A stretch of 64,000 bases of DNA from Areca catechu (lineage: Eukaryota > Streptophyta > Magnoliopsida > Arecales > Arecaceae), in the NCBI GenBank assembly GCA_021397845.1, contig CM038038.1, forward strand, positions 64,598,748 through 64,662,747. The letters run 5' to 3'. The notes below the pieces were generated by a model. The model saw nothing but the letters and a program-made list of their open reading frames with translations. It was not told the origin of the DNA and searched no databases. Each line of letters begins with the position of its first letter. Positions within the stretch are counted from its first letter, which is position 1. Below are positions 30,574-41,241 of the stretch, piece after piece. The position numbers and the translations under genes are program-made.

Positions 30574-32067
30574 CTACACTTTATTATTGGCTATGAAACA
30601 AAAACTCCTATTTTCAATATTTCCTTTAAAGGCTTCTAAGACTCTTGCACATATCTTCAGGTAAGTGGCAGTAAATCTTAATTTGGTTCTCAACATATGC
30701 CATAGAGTCTTAAGAAAGTAACTATTGAATATCACTGGGACTAGATCAATGGTATGGTAGATGTCCCAGCCGGATGGAATAGAAGAGTGAATGAAACGTA
30801 ATGGTGGATCGGGATGGTGGATGTTCAGAAATGGAGAATCAGGGATAGAAAAACTGTTAGGAAAATTATTTTGTAGGGTTTTCAAAGGCTCTACAACTTC
30901 TTGGGACTGATCTGTAGGGGTTTGTTCTTGGGTTTCCCTGATGGTCAATACCCCAATATGTGATCCTTCATTAATCTCTAGATGTAAATCATTCATATTG
31001 ATTATTTCTGGATCCTCTATTATCTCCTTGGATTGCTCTTCATGATTTTGTCCCTGGATTTCATCTTCTTTAGGTTGATTATTCCCATTGTTGATTTCCT
31101 TAGGCTGGGTAATTATTTTATCGTCAAGCAATTGTTCTTGTTTATATTCATCCACTAAGTCAGACCCAGCTTCATAGACTTCTTCCTTAAATTCTTCATC
31201 ATGTTCAGGGGATTCTTTCTTTAATTCCTCAGTTGGACAATATTTAGATTCTATTTCTTCCTTGAGTACTTCAAGAGGTTCAGGAGATTTTTTCTTTAAT
31301 TCTTTCATGGGTTTAGTCTCTTCTTCATCTCTTTCATACTCATTGAATTCAACAATATATTTAAGTACAGTTTTATCATCTTGTCTTAATTTGTACCATT
31401 GGTTTGGAAGATTTTGCTTATGAGGTTTTCCTAGGTACTTTTCCCTTAGTTTACTCTTCATTTCTTTCCAAGTATTTATTTTATCCCTACTATAATAACC
31501 TTTTTGCTCAACTTCTCCCCAATATGCTTTAGCATGTTGGACTAACTTTGATTTGGCAAATTGATATTTTGTTACTTTTGAAATTTCATCAATTTCAAAG
31601 TATTGATCCATTTTCTCTTTCCAATCGACAAAAACCTCAGGGTTTCCATCAAAAGTGGGTGCATAGGGTCGATTGTTCCTAAAGACTCTCTCCTCCTGAT
31701 CTACAAAGTCTTGGTAGGGGTATCTAGGGTTATACTCAGGGGTGAGATCATAACATTGGGCTCTTGGACCAAGGGGAGGTGGACTAGGTGATTTAGGCTC
31801 AACATGGATCCTATGGGCTTCTTCTATGAAGTCATGGTGAAGTCGTCTTGAATTGTATTCAGTAGTGAATTCATGATGATGGACTCTTGGACCTCGAAGA
31901 ATTGACCTAAGTGACTCAGGTTCGATGGGGGTCATTGGGGTCTCTTCAAGTATCCCAACATGGTCCTTCACTTGACCTAATTCCTTTTTCATTTGCCCTA
32001 ATTGCCCATTTATGGTATCAAACTTTTTAGTCAAGGTTTTCAAAAAGAATTCAAGATTAGGATCCAT
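30574..32067 (-). CDS. Element J Gag-like protein fused to an integrase scrap (497 aa, intact)
   Basis: Open minus-strand frame from MDPNLEFFLKTLTKKF. An N-terminal coiled-coil-like part is followed by a gypsy retrotrans_gag core at about 135-265 (APTFDGNPEVFVDWKEKMDQYF, KFAKSKLVQHAKAYWGEV-like, MKSKLREKYLGKPHKQNLPNQW). Then comes a long acidic Glu/Lys-rich region (about 250-400) with no zinc knuckle and no protease DSG; its EEVYEAGSDLVDEY matches the pre-protease linker of L. Residues about 443-470 (SYFLKTLWHMLRTKLRF) resemble the chromovirus integrase stretch just upstream of the HPQTDGQTE motif; the catalytic Glu region is missing. So the frame looks like gag joined in frame to an integrase fragment. 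It could make a capsid-like protein usable with helper enzymes; whether it is translated is unknown. Confidence 0.8.
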   Translation of the reverse strand: MDPNLEFFLKTLTKKFDTINGQLGQMKKELGQVKDHVGILEETPMTPIEPESLRSILRGPRVHHHEFTTEYNSRRLHHDFIEEAHRIHVEPKSPSPPPLGPRAQCYDLTPEYNPRYPYQDFVDQEERVFRNNRPYAPTFDGNPEVFVDWKEKMDQYFEIDEISKVTKYQFAKSKLVQHAKAYWGEVEQKGYYSRDKINTWKEMKSKLREKYLGKPHKQNLPNQWYKLRQDDKTVLKYIVEFNEYERDEEETKPMKELKKKSPEPLEVLKEEIESKYCPTEELKKESPEHDEEFKEEVYEAGSDLVDEYKQEQLLDDKIITQPKEINNGNNQPKEDEIQGQNHEEQSKEIIEDPEIINMNDLHLEINEGSHIGVLTIRETQEQTPTDQSQEVVEPLKTLQNNFPNSFSIPDSPFLNIHHPDPPLRFIHSSIPSGWDIYHTIDLVPVIFNSYFLKTLWHMLRTKLRFTATYLKICARVLEAFKGNIENRSFCFIANNKV

Positions 32068-33379
32068 GAGTAAAAACAGACTGAGGGTGGATAAAGCTTA
32101 TAGGACACAGTACAAGGGTAATCAACTCAATGGACAAGCAAGCAAGACCTAATGCTAGGGTTCCTAGACCTAGAGTTTAAGAATACAAGACTTAACTAGG
32201 CACTACTTAAGAATGTAATTATCCTGTCCACTGGCCAGGTAAGAGGTGGGGTTGCGGGAGGCTCCCCTCGCTTTCGCGAGGTCCTAATTAAAAATCGCAA
32301 GTCCGCTTAAGGCATTTGCCTTTTGACCTCTTGCCTTAGACACCAATTTCAAGGAATAAGTACAAACTCAAATAATACTTTGTCTTACCTTGCACTTAAA
32401 CCCGACTTGTGGGTGTCCCTAATTTAGATTCCTACTTGATTTTACTTTAGGGTTTAGGTCAATGCAAATGTGGGTGATTGTTTTGGGCTAAGAAAAGATA
32501 ATGACCTCCTTCCCTAATGTAATATTGAATGCCCTTAGGATATTTTAAAAATGGATGCACACAATTTTAGCATAACAATAAGTACAATTACTATACCTAG
32601 CACAAATGCATGAAATTTTAATCCAATTTTGAAATTTTTAAAAATATAAATTTAAATTGGTTAGTTAAATTCTTGAAGTCTAAATCACAGTAACCAAATT
32701 TAAAATTTTAAATTTTAAAATTTGATTTAAAAATCGTCCTTGGAAGTAAGGTGGTTTAGATGTAAATTTCAGCTTCCAACTACCCTCTAGCTAACCTGAA
32801 TTTGAAAATTCGAAATCTAAAAATTTATAAATCCAAAAAATTCAAAATAAAATTGATTTGGATAGATCTCAGATATGGGATCTCAGATTTTAAATTTAAA
32901 CTTCAAATTAATTCGAATTTTTGGTTGAGAAGGTAGTTTAAAATAGTTGTTAGAAGATTCCAGCAGTTCAGTTAACTCTTAACAACCTAAATTCAAATTT
33001 CAAATTTCGAGCTATAAACCTCTCTAAAATTCAAAAAATTGGTGGAAAATAACAAAAATATAGGTCTTGATCTCAGATATATAATTAAAAAATTTAAAAA
33101 AATATTTTTGTATTTTTTTGAAAATTAAAGGTAATGGAAGGCAGAAACAGAATTCTGGACAGAATTACAGAAATGACCTAGAAACTTATATTTCTAAATA
33201 TAGAAATATGGAGTAATGTTTTTTTTGAATTTTATATTTCGAAACCTAAAACAAAATAGTACTGAGAAAATATTCTTTTGGATTTTTTTGATCAATGTAA
33301 AAAATATGAAAAATCACTGAATCTTGGAAGATAGTGAGATAGAATTTCCAGCAGCCTGCAAAGCTTAACTAGAACCAAA
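32068..33379 (-). other. Leader of element J
   Basis: 1.3 kb between primer site and gag start; very A/T-rich from 32560 to 33350, with no coding frame. A short G/C-rich island near 32240-32340 includes a strong hairpin at 32266-32281. Confidence 0.7.
32266..32281 (-). other. GNRA-type hairpin in J leader
   Basis: The minus (transcript) strand reads CCTCGC GAAA GCGAGG: a perfect 6-bp G/C stem closed by a GAAA tetraloop, one of the most stable RNA loops and a common docking motif. It sits about 200 bases upstream of the gag start. Its role is inferred only. Confidence 0.7.
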
Positions 33380-33391
33380 GCTCTGATACCA
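33380..33391 (-). other. Primer binding site of element J (Met-tRNA type)
   Basis: The minus strand reads TGGTATCAGAGC, five bases inside the 5' LTR at 33397. Confidence 0.92.
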
Positions 33392-33396
33392 AAAAT

Positions 33397-34587
33397 TGAT
33401 GGGGGACGAATTTAGTGAAATGAGTATGTGGGCATGTAATCTACTTACCTAGAAACAATATATTAGCATTTGAGCTCCAAATATGGCCGAATTCATGGGT
33501 GGAAGGGATGATGAAATTCGAGCTAGAGACTAGGTGAGCAGAAAATTTGACACCCTTGTGCAAGCTTCTTTTCAAAAAAATTAAAAGATAGGATCTAAGG
33601 GCATAGAAACCCTCAACTAGGCTAAACAACCTTTAATGACCTCAGATCTAAGGATCAAGAGGTTTTCTTTCCAACAATGAAGAGAAATTAAGCTCAAGTG
33701 GAAGGGTAACACTCACCACTCAAAAAATTGAAGGCTAGAGGCAAGATCTCCACTCCCTTCTTGGATTCACCATTGGAGCTTAGATCCTTGGTATGGAGCC
33801 TTCATATTTGTCTTCAAATCACCGAGAAGAACCTGCAAAGAGTTAAGGTGAGGTCAAAATTCAAAGAAATTGAGGGAAAAAGGAAGGAATTAATAAGAGA
33901 AGTGAAGAGAATTGCTGGAATTTTTGGGCAGCACTTCCTCCTCTTCTTGGACTATTTGGATCTTGTGTAGAAGAACTTGAAAATGGAACTATCGCACTCC
34001 AAAACTCAAAGCACTCAATCTAATTTAAGAACAAACTCAACACTTCAAAGAAAATCAAAGAAAGCACTCAAAATTCTTAGGAAGAACTCAAGAGAACTAG
34101 GCAAGATGGAAGAGAGTTCAAACAAGGAAAATTTCATTCATTCAACTCAATTCATTCAATCAATGCTTACAAGAGGGGGGCCTTGGTCCTTATTTATAGG
34201 CCAAGGGAAGCTATTAAGGGACCAACTAATTCAAGTTTAATTGGTAGCTAATTACAAGATTAGTTTCTAGCAATTAATTCCTAGTGGCTAATCCTAACAA
34301 GAAAATTCTAGAAATTCCATGTGGCATTATTTCCTTGCAACACTTGGCTTTATCTCATCCTTCCACATGGTCTTTAAAATTTGGTCTCCAAGTAGGCTTT
34401 CATGGTAGAGAATTTTTTCAAGGCTTGGTCGGCCCATGGGCTTGGAGAAGGGGTCTTCAATTTGCTTCATAAAATTAGGGTCTTCAAGAGATGCTTCATG
34501 ATTTTGTGAAAACCTGAAAAAAAGAAATGGGACTACAACCAAAGATCATTAGTTTGTAATTTCTTTCTCTTGCCAATGTCCTCATTA
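33397..34587 (-). repeat. 5' LTR of element J
   Basis: 1191 bp, plus-strand ends TGATGGGGGACG and CCTCATTA, followed by TSD GTATG. TATTTATA at 34191-34198 gives TATAAATA on the minus strand, a likely TATA box. Confidence 0.9.
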
Positions 34588-35256
34588 GTATGACATTAGG
34601 TATTGTGTTCGACACTTTACTGAGTGTGACTCTCATGCAAGATTCTCCTTCTGCTAAAGAGAAGTTTTGCATTAGAATGTGGATATTAATTATTCCTCTA
34701 ACATTATATCACTATGGCAGCTTGCAAGCAACTCACTGTGCTTAGGTGCCGGACTACCCAGATTTCTAATATGATGATGGAAGGTTGCTGGGTATAGTCA
34801 AGTACTTGTATAGCAATAGTAGGATCAAGATAGGATTGATCTCTCCAAATTGTTTGGATTGAATACTTAATATGCCTTAATTGAGAAAGATCTTGACCAG
34901 GGCATTCCTTGTAAGGAGTTATAAGGATTCTTTGTTAGAGACATATTGAGATGGACTGATTAGGTTTGGATAGTTTAATTCTAAGCCATCCGAAGCATTA
35001 GGAGATTAAAGGAATAAGTTCAGTGGTACTTCATATTCGACAGGTTCTTGTTGCTCTGCAACCTTTGACCTATCTGGATGCTGGGTGTCAATGCTTGATG
35101 GCGACTTTGGATGGTACTTGAAATGTTCCTGTGCTATCGATTTAGTATTTAAACCTACGGGGTCACACACTGTAGGGTTTCTTCTTGATTTGTTAGCTTG
35201 GGAATGATTGGGAGTCATTCCGAACTCATTTGACAAGAGGTTATCAAAACTGCCAA

Positions 35257-35345
35257 TCGAGTCGACCCGAGACGAGTCGACCCGAGACGAGTCAACCCAA
35301 GGTGAGTCGACCCGTGGTGACTCGACCCAAGGGAAGTTGACTCGT
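35257..35345. repeat. Short tandem GAGTCGACCC array in K LTR
   Basis: About six degenerate copies of a 13-14 bp unit (GAGTCGACCCGAGAC). It resembles, in its GTCGAC core, the arrays in the unrelated Sirevirus LTRs. Confidence 0.75.
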
Positions 35346-36250
35346 CTGATAGGATTTACTGAAAAGTTTGAGAATGCTTCATTAATTGCTGTAAGGGTTA
35401 TTGAACTTAATGCTTGGCATTTTAGGGTCTTAATCAGCATCAGTTGCAGAAGTCCAACGGATTTGTAACACCCTTAAATCCCAAGAGACTCCCAAACTCC
35501 CATTAATCTCTCATTGACCACCCCTTTATGGTTCTACTAAAAGGGCCATTTTGGGTGAGCTGATGGAGTAGAGTTGTTCACCATTCACCTAGTTCAAGAC
35601 TCTACCATTTTTGTTGGTTAGAACTCATCCTTAACCTCTGAGAGATTGTGAGATTAGATCTCATTCTTGGGAAGATAGAGTGAGGCTTTGGGTTTTGGGA
35701 TTCTTGTGTGCATACCTTCTGTTGAAGGTTTGGGATAGAGTGATCTGGGAAGGGTTCTTAGGATGCCTTTGTTCCATTATCGCTTCAGCAACTGTGTCTT
35801 CAAAGGTGCTGAAGAAGGAGTCTGCCATTGCCACTTTGTTTCCGGAGAGGCTAGCACCTCGAAGGAAGGATGAGAATCCCCTCACCCCGGTGTGAACCAC
35901 CTGTAGAGGCAGGACATTCGTGCTGCTCGTAGAGCCTCTCTACTTTCTTAGAGTGCTTGCCTTGCTGGTGATCATCACCTTGCAGATAAGGCTTGTATTC
36001 CAGCAGGTATGATGAAATGTTCTTCATTACCCTTTTGTATGATTCAGAGAATAGTTCTATGAACTATATACCTTGCTTGCTAGATTTCATACATGCATTA
36101 TTCTATGTGCATCAAGATCTATCTAGGGGCTTGTGTTAATTAGATTAACATATTTAGATGAAAGTGTTTTATCTCCTTCCACTGCATCATGCATTTATAA
36201 AAGTTTTAAATTGCATGTATCGGCCCGCGCCACTGGATCTCTATTCCCCA

Positions 36251-36729
36251 ATAATGGTATCAGAGCCACAAGTTAAATGCATATTTAGTTTAATGCTTTT
36301 GAATGAAATTGGCTTGATATCCTTCATAAAGTACTTGGATTGAGGTGTATTTGCCATAGCCATCCATTCATAGGAGAGAAGTATGGTTTAAAGGCCATCT
36401 CTTTCCATTCAATGGAGTTCTCCTATGGTGTGTAGAGGTGCCGCTGCATCATGACCTTATGAAGAAGAAAGTGAGAATCTAATAGGTTAAAATAGTTTTA
36501 ATCTATGTTTGTAGATCATAACTATGTTTAGATGAGATCTAAAAGGTTCATGATCTAAAATTTTGAAAAGTTCAAGTAAAAAGGGATGAATTTTAATGTT
36601 ACTATTTTCAACCCAGGTAGACAAGCCAAGTCACCTCCTGCTCGAGCCAACTCATTTTCCCGTAGACATAATAGTCTATCTATTTTATCTTCTGGATGAG
36701 CTGACTTGAAGAGGGATGGGATTCTAATA
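36251..36729 (+). other. Element K primer site and first part of leader
   Basis: TGGTATCAGAGCCA at 36255-36268 is the Met-tRNA primer site. The rest is non-coding leader, interrupted at 36730 by L2 and resuming at 54469. Confidence 0.8.
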
Positions 36730-38254
36730 TGATGCAGGATGATATGCAAGGGATGAACATGAAGAAAATCAGATTATAGCAAATATTTTTAAATTTGTTT
36801 ATGGTTTAATTCCTGAAACTAGACAAGACTAGGTTAAGGTTATCCTGTATCAATTAGCATCCTACCCACATGTTAGATTAATCAAAAAGAAAAGACAATC
36901 AGGATCCAAGGTCTAAGAAGGACTATTAAGAGCATGTTCACCTTCAAGAAATCAGATAAAGAGAGTTAGGAAAAGGTTTAAGTACCTGGAAATGATGTTC
37001 TTGAAGTCACAGAAGGGTTCACTCCGCTCGAATTGGTGCCTAGATGATCAAGTCGCTTTCTCGTGGATCCGTCAGCTTTTTATCAAATTGATTTGGAGGC
37101 AAAGAAGCTTCAACCAAGGATGGTTTCACCAGAGGGATCCTACAAATGTCAAAGGTTAGAGGCAAACAATAAGGAAAAAATAAGAAATTGGAGATCGGGT
37201 TGAAGGATGATTGGAAGATGGAGTTACAGGGGGTTGGTAGCCTTGGAGAAAGCTTTGGGCACCTGGATCTTGGAGAGGGCTGATGGTGGGCATCTTAGGG
37301 CTCTTGCTTGGATGGACAATGGCTAAGGATTAGTCATAAGAAGAAAAAAAGAACAAGTTTCACACCACTCCAATATGGAGCACACAATTCAGTAGAATAA
37401 TCTTAGATTGTATTAATGAAAAAAGACTTCATTGCAAGAGGGGGAGGGATGGGGTATTTATAGATTCACCCAGGTCCCTTTCTTTATCTAATTAGGAGTA
37501 CTAGTCTTTGTAGAAATAAAACTCAAAATAAACTTGGACTAGAAGACTGGTCTCCTAGTAGAACTGGGCTGGCTGACTCCTGGAAGAAGTGGGTTGGCTG
37601 ACTCCTCCTTGGATCGAGAAGCTTTGCTTGGGCTTGGGTTGGGGTGCCAAGGTATGAATGGGCTAAGGAGGGTGCTAGCACCAGATGGGCCAAGGTAGGG
37701 GCACCAAGGCCTGGGGCACCAAAAGCTGGAGGGCCAATCTTGATGCAGGACAACAGGGGGGCTAGGAAGGAGGATCGAACAGTGAGCCTAGAAGTCACCT
37801 AGATTAGGGTATTCTAATTTTTTTGGATTTTTTTTTTCTAGGGGTAGCGAAGGAAAAAATGGGGATGGAAGACATGGATCTGGATCTCGTAGACTTTGGG
37901 ACTCACCCTAATGAAAAGACCTCTCACCTCTAAGGCATTACACCTTCCTCGATACTTGGAGGTGCTAGAAAGAATCTCAAGGTCACGAGGGGATAAAGAA
38001 GATGGAATGGAATGGGGGATAACTGGACATGACCTCACATCATGTCCTGGGGTTGGGCCTCACACCCTCTCCTCACAGAGGTAGAAGAATCACTCTTCCC
38101 TAAACAAAAATTTCATTACTCAATTAATTTTTTACAAGAATGATTGGAGCCTATTTTATAGACACCAAGCCATTTTAAAATTTGAAATTAAAAAAAATAG
38201 TAAAATAAGGAAAGAAGAGGGATAGCATTTGTAGAGGAAATTGTGGATCCAATT

Positions 38255-38290
38255 GAATTCAAATTTAAATTCGAATTTGAATTTGAATTC
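38255..38290. repeat. 36-bp near-perfect A/T palindrome in E LTR
   Basis: GAATTC at both ends, centred on TTCGAA, matching its own reverse complement except at one symmetrical position pair. The other LTR has a related 22-bp perfect palindrome at 51267-51288 centred on TTTAAA. Both come from iterated GAATTT/AAATTC units. Confidence 0.85.
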
Positions 38291-38416
38291 AAATTCTTTT
38301 GCTTTGATATCTGTGTAGAAAATTCACCACTCTGAGATTTGTGAAGCTTTGAAATTGGTACAGCTCTAAAATTTGTGTAGCTCCAAAAATTGTGCAGCTT
38401 TCACGTTCGTGCGCTG

Positions 38417-38681
38417 CTCTTCGTCTTCTTCAAGAGTAAATGAAAATGGCATTGCATTCTCAATTTTTCTAGGCTTTCCATCATTTAGCTTTGTCATTCC
38501 CTGGACATCAGAAAACACAACAAGATCCCCATCCTGTATGTGGTTCCTCACCATCAACATCAACCACTATGAACTCTAGGCCAAAATCACAAAATACACT
38601 CCCAAAGAGGCCTCGGACTTCAATTTTAATGAGAGCAATTGAAGGCGGCTGACCGTGATAGTAATCACCAAACTCAATTGC
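38417..38681 (-). pseudogene. UBA1: Captured fragment of ubiquitin-activating enzyme E1 (copy in E 3' LTR)
   Basis: On the minus strand 38681-38535 reads AIEFGDYYHGQPP, then IKIEVRGLFGSVFCDFG and VDVDGEEPHTG; 38536-38417 in another frame reads QDGDLVVFSDVQGM, TKLNDGKPRKIENA, FSFTLEED. Plant UBA1, the cytosolic/nuclear enzyme that activates ubiquitin, has these peptides in this order in its N-terminal adenylation and first catalytic-cysteine half-domain region; the roughly 23 residues expected between the two blocks are missing, with ACAGG at the junction. The fragment has no start, no catalytic Cys and a frame break, so it is not an enzyme. The same fragment with the same deletion is in the other LTR (51425-51689). 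Confidence 0.88.
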
Positions 38682-38898
38682 AGGAACAGGAGAAGACCGG
38701 TGGACTTCGGCAGGCATGGGTGGCCGACGGGAAGCAAGGGCGGATGGCGGTGCGGGGGAGAGGAGCGCAGCGTGGATGGGTGGAGTAGCAGGGGAGGCAT
38801 GGCCAGCGGCCGTGGGCACTGGGGCTTTGGGCGGGCATTGGGGCGGAGCGGGAGAGCGGGTCAACGGCCGAGCGGTGGCTGGGCATCGTGGGAGGCAC

Positions 38899-40422
38899 TG
38901 TTGCCCAGGTGGCTTTTTCCCAAGATGGGTGTGAATTGGGAATTATAAAATTTTTGCAAGTATGTGCACAAGTAATTCCTTTTAGTAGTTAAGTGCTGTG
39001 TTAAACAGAGTATAAATACAGAAGTTCAAAAGTAGATAAAGCACAACACAAACAAGACAGATTTATAGTGGTTCGGAGCAACCCAGCTCCTACGTCCACT
39101 ATCCAAGTTCACCACTCGGGATTTCCATTATATCCCCCAAACTGGAATACAGTTGGATTGTTTTACAGGTTCATAATCCCAACCTCTACACATTGGTTTT
39201 TAAAACCGGGCTCACCAAAGAAACCCACACTAGGTTTTTACAGGCTCACCTAGAACCTCTACACTTTGGTTTTTGAAAAAAGCTCACCAAAGAAACCTAC
39301 TTGGTTTTTATAACCGGGCTCACCAATAACCCAAATATTCTAAGCATAGAATAAAGAGCAACAATAATGACAAACTCTGTTGTCTGGTGGTTGCCAAGAC
39401 AGCTTGATTGAAGCTCTATTGAATGCTCTTCAATGCACTTCAATGGCTTCCTTGCTTCTTCAAAATGTGCTTCAAGCTTCTGGTAAGAGTTGGTGAAGAC
39501 TTGAAGGCTGACTTCAAAGCTCAAGTGCTCTCACTTCTTTCCTCAATAAGTGTTCAATAAATGCCCATTTACTCATTCATCTCTCCAAAGATGTTTTCAT
39601 ACCTTATTTATAGAGACTTCAACTGCCTTCCCTTGATTTTGAACGTTGTAGACCATTGGGAGGTGACAGGTTACCGTTGGAGCACTTTTGGAATTCAAAA
39701 ACTGGAAACTGGAACTAGCTGTTGGAGGTGACCCCATCATTCCAGTCGGCTCGGATCAAGTTCTGGTCGACTGGGCTGAACGCTAGTCAGCTAGCTTCCA
39801 TAGTTGAGAAAATACCTTACTCTGGATGTGTCGGCTAGGTTGGAAACCAGTCGGCTCAGATCTCAGAGGCTCTCAGACCATTCTCAACCAAGTTCTGGAT
39901 GAGTTGGCTGGGCTGAATTCTAGTTGGCTTAGATTCCTGAGAATCTCATAACACTTTCAACTAAGTTCTGGACGGGTCGGCTGGGCCTTGGTGCCAATTG
40001 GCTGGATCTATGTGCTGGAGAACTTCTTTCCTGTGCCAGTGCCATAGTCGGCTAGTTCCCCCATCTAGTCGGCTCGTGATTTGTTCTTCAGCCAGATCAA
40101 ACTCAATCTTCCAGAACACTTGTCCCAAGCTTTAAAGACTTTTTTCAAGGACTTCTTACGATAAATTCAAGAAAAATTGAAGCTTGAAAACTACTGGAAG
40201 TAACCCTTTAACTTGATTTACATAGGAATCTTTTGTAGGGTTCTTCTTTACAAGATTTTAAACACTTTACAACTCAACACAAAGCAATAAAGATTGTAAG
40301 ATTTAGAAAGTGTGTTAATGTAGTTGTCCTACAAAAACTTGTCAATCATTTGAAGAGTTGTTAGATAACCAAATATATGCTCCAATGTTTTGTTATCATC
40401 AAAATCACTTTAGAGGTCAACA
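38899..40422 (-). repeat. 3' LTR of element D
   Basis: 1524 bp, plus-strand ends TGTTGCCCAGGTGG and GAGGTCAACA. Likely TATA box TATTTATA at 39605-39612 (minus TATAAATA). It contains an array of CAGTCGGCTCGG-type units around 39735-40075 replacing the GTGTCGACAC palindromes of A and C. Confidence 0.93.
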
Positions 40423-41241
40423 ATCTCTCCCTTTTTGATGATGACAAAATACTGGGCATGAAAAGAATCTAATCTATTCACAAGTATGGATGTGTATCGT
40501 AATAAGCATTTACACTTGTTTGACAATTCATAAAATCAACTATAATCTCAAATGCATATCAATATATGCTATACAGTTATGCACAAAGTCAAATTCATAA
40601 ACTGTAAGTATCAGAGAATGATTGCTTGTATGTATCAAGCAGCATTGAATATTGATTGATAAATATAATAAGTAGAGAGCATCATAGTAATCATTGAAGC
40701 ATGTAAATTGAACATGTAAATCTCTCCCTTTTTATAAAATTTCTAAACAATAAGAAATTTCTCTAAGTTTCTCCCCCTTTAACATTCATTTGAACATTTT
40801 AGCAGGAAAAGTATACGAAAGATCATTCAAAAATGCAAAGATCATTCAGAAATGCTTTAAAACTCCCCCTGTCTACTTTAATTTAGTAGTTCTATTGTAA
40901 TTCATTAAGCTTTTTCTTTCATGCACTCTTTCATGCACTCTATGATTCTTCCCCTTTTTGTCATCAATTCAAAAAGGTTAAACAGATAAGCTCAGAATTT
41001 TAAATAGATTGGAAAAGTTTCAAGATTTGTTTGAGATAATTTGACTTTCTCAACTTAAAGAGAGAATTCTATTTAATCAAATAGAGAGAGTAAACAAGAT
41101 AATACATATACACACATTACGCAGCGACCAAAAAGATGTTCATTTCATTTCTATCAAAAAGATGTTCAGTACATCAATCATTACAAAAGTTTCAAAAAGC
41201 ATCCAAAAAGTATAGAAAATACTAAAGACCATACTAAAGAC
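40423..41241 (-). other. Multiple polypurine tracts of element D and 3' untranslated region
   Basis: The minus strand has AAAAAGGGAGAG directly before the LTR (40423-40437) and further tracts at about 40721, 40770, 40862 and 40948. This repeated layout matches element C and the Sirevirus type. No gene lies between here and the env-like stop at 41242. Confidence 0.8.

Larger units (their letters stand above)
28671..34587 (-). mobile_element. Element J: non-autonomous gypsy element with intact gag frame and chromodomain remnant
   Basis: 5917 bp, minus strand: LTRs 28671-29860 and 33397-34587 (about 1190 bp each, roughly 96-97% identical by eye), primer site 33380-33391, leader with hairpin, gag frame 32067-30574, integrase C-terminus/chromodomain 30502-29830. 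TSD GTATG at 28666-28670 and 34588-34592. Protease, RT, RNase H and most of integrase are absent. Both LTRs end ATTA on the plus strand, so in element orientation the termini are TA...CA rather than TG...CA. Confidence 0.9.
28351..36250 (+). repeat. 5' LTR of element K, split by element J
   Basis: Starts TGTTGGAAAATATG; 1.98 kb once J (28671-34587 plus one TSD copy) is removed. It aligns by eye with the B LTR along its length (AAAGCCAATC near the start, GGTTGTCCTCTT, GTGCCGGACTACC, CAAGTACTTGT, TTTGGATTGAAT), though strongly diverged. It ends ...CCCCA at 36250, five bases before the primer site. Confidence 0.85.
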
